Shown: piece after piece, positions 1 to 11,115 of the stretch
How positions within the stretch are numbered: position 1 is the first letter of the stretch
Layout of the letters: the number at the start of each line of letters is the position of its first letter
Source of the DNA: Polytrichum commune
Lineage: Eukaryota > Streptophyta > Polytrichopsida > Polytrichales > Polytrichaceae
Direction: 5' to 3'
NCBI GenBank assembly: GCA_950295325.1
Contig: OX485807.1
Coordinates: 11,251,001 to 11,315,000 of the forward strand
Length of the DNA stretch: 64,000 nucleotides
Made by a program: the position numbers and the translations under genes
The notes under the pieces: generated by a model
Told to the model about the DNA's origin: nothing
The model's database searches: none
Seen by the model: only the letters and a program-made list of their open reading frames with translations

Positions 1-375
1 GTTCAATTAAGATAAGTAGACGAGTAATTTAGGCACGTCTATCTTATGTGGTCCCGTTGCAGGCGCCTCCAACTCCACATACCATTGTGCCCATTGGATA
101 GGATTGGGAATCGCCTCATCCAATTATTAAATGTGCATCATGTTGATTAATTATCATTTCAAGTTTCGAAATCAAAGTTGGGTCGCACAATTTATGGTGG
201 GCACATCAAAGTGAAGATTCTCTTTCTCTTTCAAGTGATCACCTAGGCCCTTCCAACTGTGTTCACCGTCCGATTTAGGATAGTTAACATATTATCAACA
301 CAAAGACCATCTCATTGTAACATGTGTTTGTCGTGACCACGTGTAGGTCTTATGTGGTCACCTCTCTTAATTGAA
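1..375 (-). repeat. Dispersed repeat family A, copy 1 (unclassified)
   Basis: Diverged copy of a repeat seen about eleven times in the window in both orientations. Landmarks are GTGAAGATTCTCTTTCTCTT and a stretch ending in TTAATTGAAC near 366-375. It is joined head to head with a plus-oriented copy that starts at about 363. No coding capacity was recognised, and the left end lies outside the window. Confidence 0.6.
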
Positions 376-1191
376 CACGTGTACTTGAGTGGTAAGGTAG
401 ACATGCCTACTTTGGTTACTTGATTCAATCAGACGCTTATATTTGAGTGTTATGCGGTTAGGTGACTCGGGCTCCAAGAACATATATAAAAAAGGCATGT
501 ATTTTGAAGGGATTATAAATACGTGCTTAAAATATGATAATCATTCTAGGTTCAATAGTCGACATAATTGGGAGGACACATATGATCAATCAATGAGCAC
601 AATAATCTTCACTTTGATAATGGATTAGATATTCATATGAACTCACGGGGAGGTCACTTCATTGTCAAGTTGACACCACGTGCGGACAAAGTTTGCTACC
701 CCTATATTACATGCCATATATAATTTTAAAATTTATGATATTTTTCTACATATACATAACCATTGATAGTATCTTTTGTACACTTTTTTGAAATTTTTAG
801 TCATCTTTATTTATTTTTAGTAATTGTTTTAGTTCAATTTTGTGTCATTGTAGTTAGAAATGGTATGTTTTATGAAAAAAAACAAATCATCAAATTTAGT
901 TACCACTTTTGACTATGTCATAGGTACTGTGTATATCTACTCATGAAAAAAGTTTGATAAAATTTTGACCCATTTTGGTGGTGCAACTTACCAAAAGAAG
1001 ATTTTTTTTGGCCGCACGTGGTGTTCAACTTGACAATGGAGTGATCTACCCGTGTATGAACTTCTTGAATTAAGAGGAAAGTTGTTATGGCCTTGATTTG
1101 GATTTGCTAACCATCTCGTACTAATCGTGTGCTTCATATCCTATGAGAAGTCGGCTAGTGAAAAAGAAAACCATTTAAGACCCATCTACCT
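363..1191 (+). repeat. Dispersed repeat family A, copy 2, split by a MITE
   Basis: Plus-oriented copy; compare 16490-16855, 26036-26420 and 54005-54475. Shared landmarks are a segment resembling CTTCACTTTGATAATG, a segment like GCTAACCATCTCGTACTAAT, and the end GACCCATCTACCTTA. It is interrupted at 644-1054 by a hAT-like MITE and at its right end by a Stowaway-like MITE (1194-1314), so it is older than both. Confidence 0.65.
644..1054. mobile_element. hAT-like MITE with 8-bp target-site duplication
   Basis: 411-bp element. Its inverted ends start CACGGGGAGGTCACTTCATT on the left and CACGGGTAGATCACTCCATT on the right (reverse complement), and the similarity runs about 43 bp. Both sides carry the direct repeat TATGAACT (636-643 and 1055-1062), an 8-bp duplication as expected for the hAT superfamily. 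Other family A copies read through this point without the insert and so act as the empty site. The interior is AT-rich with no open frame. The hAT assignment rests on duplication length only. Confidence 0.8.
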
Positions 1192-1193
1192 TA

Positions 1194-1314
1194 CTCCCTC
1201 CGTCCCAAAACGATTGTCCTACCCCCTAGACTTTTATATCCCAAAATGTTTTTCCGACAATCCTAAAACCCTCAAACTCTAGGGGGTAGGACAATCGTTT
1301 TGGGACGGAGGGAG
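1194..1314. mobile_element. Stowaway-like (Tc1/mariner) MITE
   Basis: 121-bp near-perfect palindrome with ends CTCCCTCCGTCCCAAAACGA, flanked on both sides by TA (1192-1193 and 1315-1316). The CTCCCTCCGT terminus and TA duplication are the hallmark of Stowaway elements mobilised by mariner-like transposases. The inverted repeats cover most of the element. It sits at the end of a family A copy. Confidence 0.9.
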
Positions 1315-1316
1315 TA

Positions 1317-2046
1317 TAAGGCAAGGCTTGTAGTTATGAACGAACACCAAGATGGCACATTTTCCACTAAGATGGACTATGTCCTCAGGATATAAGTAAA
1401 CACCATTCTAGACCCAATCACAGTCAACACATAGTTGAAAGGACCTACGTGATCGCTTCAAGAGAAACATATTTTACATATTTCATTTTATTTTTGGTGT
1501 GTGTGTGTCTGCGCTGACAGAGAAGGCCAAATAGCCAACGTCAAAACGCATAATTTCGACATTTGGACCTACTACGACTTTTGCATCTCACCTCCAATTT
1601 TGGAAACTTGAAAAGACATTGTGTGTGATTTTGAAAACCCCTAAAAGACAATATGTGTGTGATTCGTGATCGGAAACTGGATGAGGGGTTGATCACACCA
1701 ACCACTTCCAACATCACCCGTCAACATCTAGGGTTGTAATAATGTGAAAAGTGGTGGACTAACATCTACTTCTGAACATAATCCCCAACAATTTCACGAA
1801 CGGAAAGTTTGGTGTGATTAGGGCATGAGATAAATTCTCAAAGCTGAATGAACCTATGGCCACGCATTTATGTGGATCGGGAGGCGGAAGTGAGCCGTTT
1901 TTCCTTTGCTTTTGGCAAGATTCACCACCCATCAAATGAGGGCATTATAATTTGTGCTGCATCCACACCCAAATATAGTCTTCGGCTGCACTTGTAAGTG
2001 ATGACTGTCCCATGATGATTTACAGATCCGGGATTTTGCAAACTTA
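1317..2046. other. Intergenic, nothing recognised
   Basis: No open frame, repeat or regulatory signal that I can support, apart from a short (GT)n run near 1497-1508. Confidence 0.6.
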
Positions 2047-2546
2047 GGGCCACTTCACACACAAGCCAAGAGCCGTGACCATGAAATTGTGAGAGCCCAA
2101 AAGAAAGTGTTCGAAGGCCGTCTCAAGGCACTTCCAAAATCATGTAATGTGGTCACCAACCCTCAAGTGTAGTGTGAAGTCATATGTGACTGGGCCCTAA
2201 ACGAAATGCTATTTCAATGAATTTCTATTCATGCGGGTCCTCACACATGATAAAATAGAATAAATCAATGGTTGTGAGCGTTTGGAGTGCCATGGTCTCC
2301 CGGTTTTGTGTTGGGCCTACCTCCAAGAAGTGGTTTTTGAAAATAGTCCAAGTGATCATGAAACATGATGCATTGGATGCCATGTAGGAATCCATGTAGA
2401 CTTTACATCCATCTTGCATTCACATACTCCGATGGTCCCTCAAGCGTAGTGTGAAGTGAACTTGGACTGGCTCCGCCATTTTCCACCAATGAGAGTGCTT
2501 GAAGTGTGATGGTCACGGGCTCTCAGCCTCGTGTGTGAAGTGGCCC
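2047..2546. mobile_element. PIF/Harbinger-like MITE
   Basis: 500-bp element with inverted ends GGGCCACTTCACACAC, the similarity extending about 40 bp with small indels. It is flanked by the 3-bp direct repeat TTA (2044-2046 and 2547-2549). A TWA-type 3-bp duplication and GGGCC-rich ends fit PIF/Harbinger non-autonomous elements. A small minus-strand open frame inside (2225-2419) resembles nothing I know. Confidence 0.75.
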
Positions 2547-3566
2547 TTACAACACTGCTGCTGTTTGTGGCGCCTGCTGCCTGCTCGCCCTCAGAAACTC
2601 TGAGTACGTGTGTGTTGCTTTTTGTGTAATTTGGTGCGGAATCCGAGAGGATGTTATTTCAAATGGGGGGATGTTAAATGCCCCCCACGAACTTTTCGGG
2701 GGAGGTAGATTCAGGGAGGGGCAGCTGTCCAGAGAGGAGTCTAGATTTTATGGACCTGACTGAAAATATCTGCATGTCCGACTTCGAAAAAACCATTGCT
2801 CTTGCATGTTGTTTGTGGCGTTTGTTGTATGCCTACTCGCACTTATAAATCTTGAGTACGTGTGTGTGTGTGTTTTATTTTTGGGTGTGTAATATGGAGT
2901 AGAATCCGATAGCATTTCAAATAAGGGATGTTAAACACCCCCCCCCCCTTCCTCCGTGAACTTTTCGGGGGAGGTAGATTCAGGCAGGGGTAGTCGCCTA
3001 GAGAGAAATCCAGATTTTCTAGAACTTACTGAAAAGATTTGCTTGCCCGACTTCGAAAAAACCATTGCTCTTGCATGTTGTTTGTGGCGTTAGTTGTATG
3101 CCTGCTCACTCTTATAAATCTTGAGTACGTGTGTATGTTTTTTGGTGTAATATGGTGTAGAATCCGAGAGCATTTCAAATGAGGGATGTTAAACACCCCC
3201 CCCCCCCTCCATGAACTTTTCGGGGGAGGTAGATTCAGGCAAGGGCAGTCGCCCAAAGAGAAATCCATATTTGTTGGACCTGACTAACAATATTTGCTTG
3301 CCCGACTTCGAAAAAGCCATTGCTCTTGCATGTTGTTTGTGGCGCATGTTGTCTGCATGTTCGCTCTCAGAAACCCTGAGTACATGTCTTTGTTTTTTGT
3401 GTAATTTGGTGTAGAATCCGAGAGCATTTCAAACGGGGGCGTTAAACAACCCCCCATAAACTTTTCGGGGGAGGTAGATTCGGGCAGGGGTAGCCGCCCA
3501 GAGAAAAATCCAGATTTCCTGGACCCAATCAAAAACTTTTGTTCGCCCGCCCGACTTCGAAAAAAC
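2541..3566. repeat. Repeat family B: four tandem units of about 250-270 bp
   Basis: The anchor ACTTCGAAAAAACCATTGC recurs at about 2781, 3050, 3305 and 3554, giving periods of 269, 255 and 249 bp. Each unit carries a C run of varying length (11 at 2938, 12 at 3196) followed by AACTTTTC and a G run, which can fold into a C5/G5 stem-loop. The units are the amplified left part of a longer repeat whose right part follows at 3567-3830 and recurs at 6398-6785. Confidence 0.8.
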
Positions 3567-3830
3567 CATTGCCCTCGCATTCTTGAAGGCCACTTATCCA
3601 CAAATCCCATATTGAGTGCACTTCACCTTCAAGGTCCAAAATCCAACATATATGTTCACTTCCATTGAATAAGTAAGCAATTGACCGGGATTTCGTTATC
3701 AAAGTGAAATTGTCAATAAAGCATGTATTTAACTTGGAGGTCAAAAATATTACAAAACCCTCACTAGCACTGAGGATATAATTTTCATGACTTGCCATTG
3801 AAAGGGTTTTTTTCATTCTTAAAATGGAAC
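3567..3830 (-). repeat. Repeat family B, right part (non-tandem)
   Basis: Single-copy tail of family B, matched in detail by 6540-6785. The minus strand of both copies holds a similar open frame (3529-3816 and 6458-6775) with a shared stretch resembling FLTSKLNTCFIDNFT and ending YWILDLE/CWILDLE. The similarity may just reflect DNA homology; I do not recognise a protein family. Confidence 0.55.
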
Positions 3831-4800
3831 TATTTTTAGTATGTTAAATATTATATTCTAGGTTAATACCTTCTACTTTCACAAAGTATTAAACTAATTA
3901 AGTGTGATTGGATGTAATTAAGTCTAATTAATTCTGATTAATCCTAACTAAGCCCAATTAAATCAAAAAGTCTGATTAAGATCCATCTTTCAGAGTTCAA
4001 ACTCACCCAAGGTATGTGGATGTTATTTGGTTACTGTTCTTAATTGGACACCTAATATATTTGATTGAGTGCTTTTTCTTTTTCTTTTTCGTTCTCCATC
4101 ATCTATTGATATTTGTTTATGTTTCAAATTTTGTGTTGCGTGAACAAATCTTCCGATGAGACTCAACCAAAATCCACACCTCCCCTTTTAAACATGTGTC
4201 TTTATGATGTTTGTTCTTTAATCCCCACCTAACCATGCACTAATCAGAATTTAGTGGTTTGATTAAGAGAAGTGACCAAGTAACACCCACATATCTTAAC
4301 ACCTAGTCAAATGTGCAACACACGATGTGCGGTTTATGAGATAGAAAAACCAACATCACAAAGTTACTATTTGGCCCTTTCTTAGTATATCAATTGAAAG
4401 GCATCTTGTGCAACTTGTCCAATACAACTCAATGTCTTCCACGTCTCCAAGGAGTCCCACGTTTTGAAAGCGATCAAATTAGTTGTCATTTCGAGGTTTA
4501 CAAGTTGCGTGTTTTTGGAGTTGTGACAACAAAGGGTGACAAATGAGTTGACAAATAATTTATACTCGGAAACGCACAAGTGCAAGAGGACAAGTGGCTA
4601 ACAAATGGACCACATTTTCTTGTGGTAAATATAAACTTAGTCGCCCATTACTCTTGTTTTGATGCAGTAGATGTGCATCATGTTGTTTTTAGTGGTGGTA
4701 GTCATGAGTTGTCAAGCAATTGGGAAGACATGGATACCACGCACTTAGTATAGTTTATTGGTCACTTGCATGAACCACAATAACATGTGATCACCCATGG
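3831..4800. other. Intergenic, AT-rich, nothing recognised
   Basis: Contains a run of short ATTAA-type motifs at 3890-3970 and no supported gene or transposon end. Confidence 0.55.
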
Positions 4801-4801
4801 T

Positions 4802-5468
4802 TATAGTAGAGGCGCCTTCTCCCAATCACAAACCCATTGGCAATCTATAGGGTATCGGACTTTCGAACATGCCATGACTGAATTTTGATCGAGCCAAAAC
4901 CGATATTGTCATGACACATGTCTTGGTTTTGAGTGCTAAAGTGAGGCGGAACAGACCGGGTTGAAATGAGCGGTTATGGCATACCCTAGATATTGGTAAC
5001 ATGGTCGGGCCAACTTTTGGCTTCAATAATTCACAATCATTTCAATTCAAGGTGTAAAATTATTGAAGATTTTGCAGTCTCTTGATTTATATCTTCCTAC
5101 ACAGGAAGAATTTGCAACACCGTATATTTCTTTAGATCTGGTGCAAAATCTCTTTAGTGATCGGTTATGGGTGCCTCTTCTACATGTGGATAAATAAGAA
5201 AGTCAACTCATTGGGTGTAAGGTCGAGGCATCCATAGTCAACCACGTTCATTTAGATGAGCGGTTGTGGGTTAAGCTACAAATCAACTATGTGTTACCCT
5301 AACTTTACCGCTTTGAAATTTGTAAAAAAATTCATATTCATGGGGGGGGGGGTTTATCATTCTCATTATAAATTGTTTCTCTTCGTGAGAAAAATAATTC
5401 CTTGTTGTCACCCCTCCTAAACAGATGCAAAATCTCTTATTTTATCGGTTGTGGATGCCTCAACCTTA
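4802..5468 (+). repeat. Repeat family G, left end plus interior
   Basis: Starts TATAGTAGAGGCGCC. The first 430 bp match 38991-39413 and the part from about 5200 matches 58187-58600. The inverted form of the start (AGGTGCCTCTACTATA) is the right end of the copy at 58187-58753, so the family probably has terminal inverted repeats of about 50 bp. No coding capacity is seen. A run of ten G lies near 5342-5351. Confidence 0.65.
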
Positions 5469-5707
5469 ATATATAACAACCAAGGCTACACTGAAGCATT
5501 GCACACCCCCAACTATGGAAGACTTCAACAAATCCATATTACCCAAATGTTTCATCCAATTTTTTTTTATGAAAATGATAAACAATTTTTTTTTCAAATT
5601 CTTAACCTACACCATTCTTAATATAAGAAAACTAAAAAGAAACTGACATCCCATTCAATCTAGGGCATGAATTTATAAACAACATAATATGAAGGTTGCA
5701 ACATATG
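5469..5707. other. Intergenic, nothing recognised
   Basis: Short AT-rich stretch between repeat family G and the CACTA-like element, including runs of T near 5561-5600. Confidence 0.5.
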
Positions 5708-6039
5708 CGCTAGCAGAAAACTATGCTCAAAAAAACCGGAGAAGAAATCAGTTGCGGTTCTTTTGACCAGCCTGAACTATAATCGCTAAACGACTACAAA
5801 TTTTTCATTTTTGTTTAGTGACTGTAGTTTTAAAAATCGCGGGATGTCTAATACACCGTTGGAAAAATCTTGAAAATACCTTTCCAACAGTATATTACAC
5901 GCCCCCCAAATTACTAGAATTTCAATTTCTAAACCAAAAGAACAAATATGTAGTTATTTAGTGACTTCATATCATGTTGGTCAAAAGAACCATTGCCGAT
6001 ATCAATTGCGGTTATTTTTGGCATAGTTTTCTACTAGTG
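5708..6039. mobile_element. CACTA-like MITE with 3-bp target-site duplication
   Basis: 332-bp element. The right end, read inward, starts CACTAGTAGAAAACTATGCC; the left end is the mutated form CGCTAGCAGAAAACTATGCT. The direct repeat ATG flanks both ends (5705-5707 and 6040-6042). CACTA termini with a 3-bp duplication define the En/Spm (CACTA) superfamily. The interior has a second inverted pair around the motif GGTTCTTTTGACCA and no open frame. Confidence 0.8.
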
Positions 6040-6397
6040 ATGGCTACATATGTGGGTGAGAAAATCCCTCCTATTCACAAGTATGCATCACACCACTAGG
6101 GATACCATCCATGGGATGGGCCAGGGATTCATGGCACTCATGTATTTTCATTAGTGAGAGTTCATTCATCTTTGCGGATTAGATGAACCACTTTAGACAC
6201 TACCTCACGTTGTCGGCTCCTTGTCTCAAGGCTTTCAAAAATACCAAGTTTTAGTAGTTCTAAATGATCCTAGTCTACTCTAATACTTAAGGCAATAATA
6301 CAAAGGGGGTTAGATAAAATAAAAATGCCTCATATAGAAACAAGTGGGTGCATCATGCGTTGCCAACCTATGATTACTAGTCCAATTATTTTTAAGA

Positions 6398-6785
6398 ATT
6401 TAATATGGGTGGACATTAAATACCCCCTCACGAACTTTCGGGGGTGTCAAATCCGGGCTAGGGCAACCCTCTAAAGAAATTTCTGAACCCAATCGAAAAT
6501 TGTTGCCCATCCCGCCCAACTTCAAAAAAAAACATTGCCCTTGCATTCTTGAAGGCCGCTTGACTACAAATCCCATATTGAGTGCACTTCACTTCAAGGT
6601 CTAAAATCCAATATATATGTGCACTTCCAATTAGTAAATAAGCAATTGATTGGGATTTCATTCCGGAAGTGAAACCATCAATGAAGCACATAATTAACTT
6701 GGAGGTCAAAAACATTACAAAATCCTCATTAACATTGAGGTTATAATTTTGTGACTTAAAACTATCTTTTGTCATCCTAATGACA
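6398..6785 (-). repeat. Repeat family B, second locus (single unit plus tail)
   Basis: Matches the last tandem unit and the tail of the 2541-3830 locus, including the CCCCCTCACGAACTTTCGGG stem-loop near 6423. There is only one unit here, so the tandem amplification at 2.5-3.6 kb happened locally. Confidence 0.7.
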
Positions 6786-8004
6786 GATTAGTGCAAGTGT
6801 TCATAAAATGACCAAAATGAAACAATGAACATAGAATATAAAACATACAACAAAAAGTTATATGAAAGTCAATCTTATTTTTTAGGTAATATAATATGAG
6901 CTATAAATAAATGGTATGTTATTTGGAATTAGACTTGTGGGACAATGTTATGGATGGGGTTTACTCAAAAAATCATAAGTTTCTTACTATAGCCTATATG
7001 AAATAATTTAATATTTTATCCTCATCAAATAATGTATTATCTTTAAAATCACATGATGTATATTAATTATTTTCAAATAATTTATATAATAATAATACTA
7101 ATGAATTTATTTTTGAGTTCACCAATTTACCATAAGTTGATATATATTATTTTGACATATTACAAATGTTTGAGCAATCACACCCGTGCAAAATAAATGA
7201 ATTATGAACAAAAAAAATGTCTATGACAACACATCATTATTATATATTGCACACGTTGATATCTTGCAATATTTATCAAAATAACCATGCGGAATTCAAA
7301 GCCACATCATGGCCTTGGAAACAACTTATGGGAGGTTAGAAAATAGGCTTAGAGCATCCAATGCCACATCGTTGCCTCTTGCCAACTAATTGATATTTAC
7401 AAAATAACTAGTAGTTCACAATAGCTATGAGGGAGAAAATAGGTCTTACATGCCAACTCATAGATGTTTCACAAAAGTAAGCTCCATCCGAGCTCCTTGA
7501 TGGACTCATCAGATTTTTGTTACCAGATGACTTTACTTGAGTGCCACGAATCCCCGGCCCATGGGATGCACATTGCAATCTTTGCTGACAAACGGGTTTT
7601 CTTCATGCAAGTGCCAAGAAGCACTTGCGTCTCTTTTATTATATTATATCATTTATATGAACAAACAAGAGGGTTACCCATACTCACACACCTAGGTTAT
7701 TCTATGCAAGGAAAGGATTGTGTCAATGAGCCCATGAGAGATCGCCCATGGGAGGGTGTTATGAAGGCAGCAAATATGAAAAAAACCAATTTCAATCAAG
7801 AGCTAATAATAATGATAATAATGAATAGATACAATAATAATATATTGATTGAAATCACAAGAATGGAATGGAAGTGACCCAAAAATCACTAACAAGGACC
7901 ACACCCATCAACAATGTTATAACAATGCACTAACCAATAGCATGGTTACCATAGGCGCCCACATATGGGATCATGACAAATAACAACTCACATAGAACAA
8001 CTTG
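6786..8004. other. Intergenic, very AT-rich, nothing recognised
   Basis: Holds an open frame of 137 codons (7464-7877, plus) with no recognisable domain, low complexity near its end (many Asn and Ile from ATAATA runs) and no sign of splicing. I do not call it a gene. Confidence 0.5.
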
Positions 8005-8800
8005 ATCACAATAGATGCACATGGAAGACTATAACATGGTCTTATTGTGGGCAATTCCAACTCCACAAACAATTTTGGTCGTTGGATCAAAACATGAGTT
8101 ATCTCTCCCGATTAGCGATTGCATATTGCGCAAAATGCTAAGTCAAATTGCATTTAATCGTAGTAGGTTGAGAGATGCAATAGTTATAGAAGGTCATAAT
8201 TAAGATCATCATTTTTCTCTAAGCAACAACGTAGACCTCCCAATCATCGTGTTAATCATTCAACCTAGGATGGTGTTTGTGTTCTAAGCACATCCAACCT
8301 CATAGTAGTTGCACACGTCTTTCTATTCTTTAGTCATAAGGTAGACAAGGCTAATGTGGATAGCTGCAACTCCACAAGCATTTATGGCCGTTGGGCGCAA
8401 CATGAATTGATTCATGCATCCACACAACATTTGCAAATCATGAAGTTTGTCATTCGAAGTTTGAGATATTCAAGTTGAGATGCAAAAGTTATGAGAGAGT
8501 TCAACGCGAAGACTCTCTTTATCCTTAAATTGTCACAAAGTTCCTCCCAATTTGTTGCATTATTGAATCTAATTACTTCAAATTGTCCAATCTCATCATG
8601 ACACATGTCCTTTGGAGTTCATTTCATATCTATAAGCAAACCATATAGCACTCAAATATAGGCGTTCTATGTAGGGGGATGATTGAATTAGCCTTATCTA
8701 CATACCTTGACTGGAAGTCTTGCCATGCACCACTCAAATAAATAAAGTTGTTCAATTAAGAAGAGTGGTGGACCACATAAGGCCCACACACCTTATTTAC
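8005..8800 (-). repeat. Dispersed repeat family A, copies 3a/3b
   Basis: Two successive minus-oriented partial copies. Landmarks are CAACTCCACA at both 8060 and 8370, CTCATCATGACACATGTCC at about 8590, and CACTCAAATATAGGCGTTC at about 8650. The copy ends with GTTCAATTAAGAAGAGTGG near 8750-8770. Confidence 0.55.
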
Positions 8801-10940
8801 AATCATATTTGTTGGAGTGGCCAATTGGCAAGTTCATGGCAATTAGCTAGGGCTAGACATCCACCGCTTCAAGTTGGACCCTTTGTTACCAAGGTAAAGG
8901 GGGATTAATAAAAACATGACCTCCATAGGTTTGTGGTTTATTCGTCTTAAGTAGGTCCCCCTTGAGTGATTTGGGGTATGAGATTCTACTTTCGGGGTTA
9001 AATTTCCTGAAAAAGAGAAAATCTACATGCTATAGTAGAATTGATTGCGTTTTCACCTTTGATAACAACAGTAAGGGTGCAACTCAAAGTGGCGGGTGTC
9101 TACACTAACTATTGTGTGTAATGTCATATGGTAATTTTATGTCACTGTGACAACTTTCCTACTAACATTTCTTGTGAACATGTTTACAAATATCATCAAA
9201 TGGATGGTTGAAAATCAAATGAAACCCATGCCAATTAACGAAACAAAGTTTGGTACCTCTACATCCTAGCAAGTTTGTAACGAAAGGTTATCATGGATGA
9301 CTGAAACTTGGATGAAATATCACTCAATAAGTGACAATAATTGCAACATCTTAAATCTACGATGCGTATTTTTTTTTAAATGACAAATAAACGACATTAC
9401 TACACATACAATATCCAATTGCCATTGAGCAAGACAAAGAGAATCGGTGACACTAAATACAACATTTTGGCGTAGCTTTGGCCATGGCCCATTGAGGCTT
9501 CCAAAAGTAGTCCATGATGCACCGTTCATTTCATTGTCAAAGATGGGGACAAGCTTTGGCTTGTAGACCCAAGAGGTTGCCTTCCGGGCTTTTGCTTTGC
9601 AAATACTTTACTCAATTATATGCGTGTTGCGGCAAGCACACGCATGAGGTGGAGGTTGAGGCCTATCACAAACATCTTCTCAACGCCATTGGGTATCAAA
9701 TGTATGACTATGATCCTAGGTTTGCGTTCTAAAATGAAACACGTGTTGCACTTTAGAAGATCTTGACCACTTCAAGAATAGGTGTCCGTGATAGGCACTT
9801 CTACTTAAGCTTTTCACGCCTCTGTGGTGACAACTAAAAAATCGCATCCCACTACTATTAACTAGGATTTAAGTATATTATTTAGGTTCATGCATGAAGT
9901 TTTGACGATTTCAGCTGTCAATATGATGTACACTAGATCGCAAAACTACACATATATTATGGTGGTTGACGAAAATGGAATACAAACATTTGAAGTTGTG
10001 GTTGATATGTTGGTGCTTTTGTTGTTGTCATTTGATGTTTTTGGTCCATGCAAGTGCATATTCCTTAGTACTTTTGAATGAGTGATTGGTATGAATATAC
10101 TTAACATGCCGGTTTATCCCATTCATCTAGTTTATATGTCTTTGTCTTTTCAATCTCTTCCCAATAATATAGAATAGTTTAGTCCATGACGCTAAAATGT
10201 CATTCTTCCAAGAATGTTTCTTTCATGTGAGTTTATGTGTTATTAACTCTTAATAGCTAGCATGATCAAGAATTATGTAAAACATGTTTTTTTCTTAAAT
10301 ATTAACATCTCCAAGGACTCTTGTGAGAATTATAATATATATATATATTTGTTTTATTTTGTTTTATTCTATTTTGGGGGGGGGGGTCATCTCATCACGA
10401 GTTTAAAAGTGCCATAGCAAATCTCATTGTTTTGATGGACAAACCTATTTTGACCCAAGGAGTACTTAACGATTGTTAGATAGGTGAGACATATAAACAT
10501 TTTTTTCTAATATAGTGACTAGTATATATAAAATCTTAAACTTATAATAATGTATATATCTTGGTGCCAATCTATTTCTCATCCTAATGGAGAGCCTCCC
10601 CCCCCCCCCCCCAAAAAAAGGTTGAAAATAATGGTTTGTTCAAGGATGGATATAAGGATCTTTTGATGTAAATCATTATGAAAAAACAAAATGAGGAATG
10701 AATTTGAGAGTTTCATTGGAAACATCACAAAAGTTGATGATGTCATTCATGTGGTTGCAAGTTACACCTTTGACCAAAATTTCGGTGTTTACAATGACTC
10801 TAGGAAAGATGAACATTCTTAAACAAGTAAGGTTATTTTCAAGTCTCTAAACAACTCTAGGTGTGGTAGGGAGGTTTGATCGACTTTTGACATTTTATTA
10901 TTGTTTGAGGAGTGTTCTAGTATGTTTGGAACCCCTCGTG
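8801..10940. other. Intergenic, nothing recognised
   Basis: No supported gene. Notable simple sequence: an AT dinucleotide run near 10332-10349, about eleven G at 10376-10386, and about fifteen C at 10598-10612. The open frames at 9514-9732 and 9890-10081 show no known domain. Confidence 0.5.
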
Positions 10941-10950
10941 CAAGTGAAAT

Positions 10951-11110
10951 GGGGAGGAGGAGTTTGACTATGACCAAAAGACGGACGGCTATATGAAAAA
11001 CAAACTCATTATCAAACTTTTGAGAGCATCATTTTAGGTGCTTTCAAAAGTTTGCAATGAAGTTCATTTTCTTATAGCCGTCTTTTGGCTAAAGTCAAAC
11101 GCCTCCTATT
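10951..11110. mobile_element. Short palindromic MITE
   Basis: Imperfect inverted repeat of about 160 bp. The left arm contains GGAGGAGTTTGACTATGACC, and the right arm in reverse complement contains GGAGGCGTTTGACTTTAGCC. The match continues through AAAAGACGG and CAAACTTTTGA. The arms meet near 11035. The exact ends and target duplication were not found. The arm start resembles the MITE at 20501-20653. Confidence 0.6.
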
Positions 11111-11115
11111 CGTTA

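Noticed and set aside
3026-3816. Minus-strand frames sharing RSRAS and FFRSRA motifs as a peptide gene family
   Set aside because: They are successive units of repeat family B read in the same frame.
7464-7877. 137-codon frame as a gene
   Set aside because: No domain, low-complexity end produced by ATAATA runs, no neighbouring exon signals.
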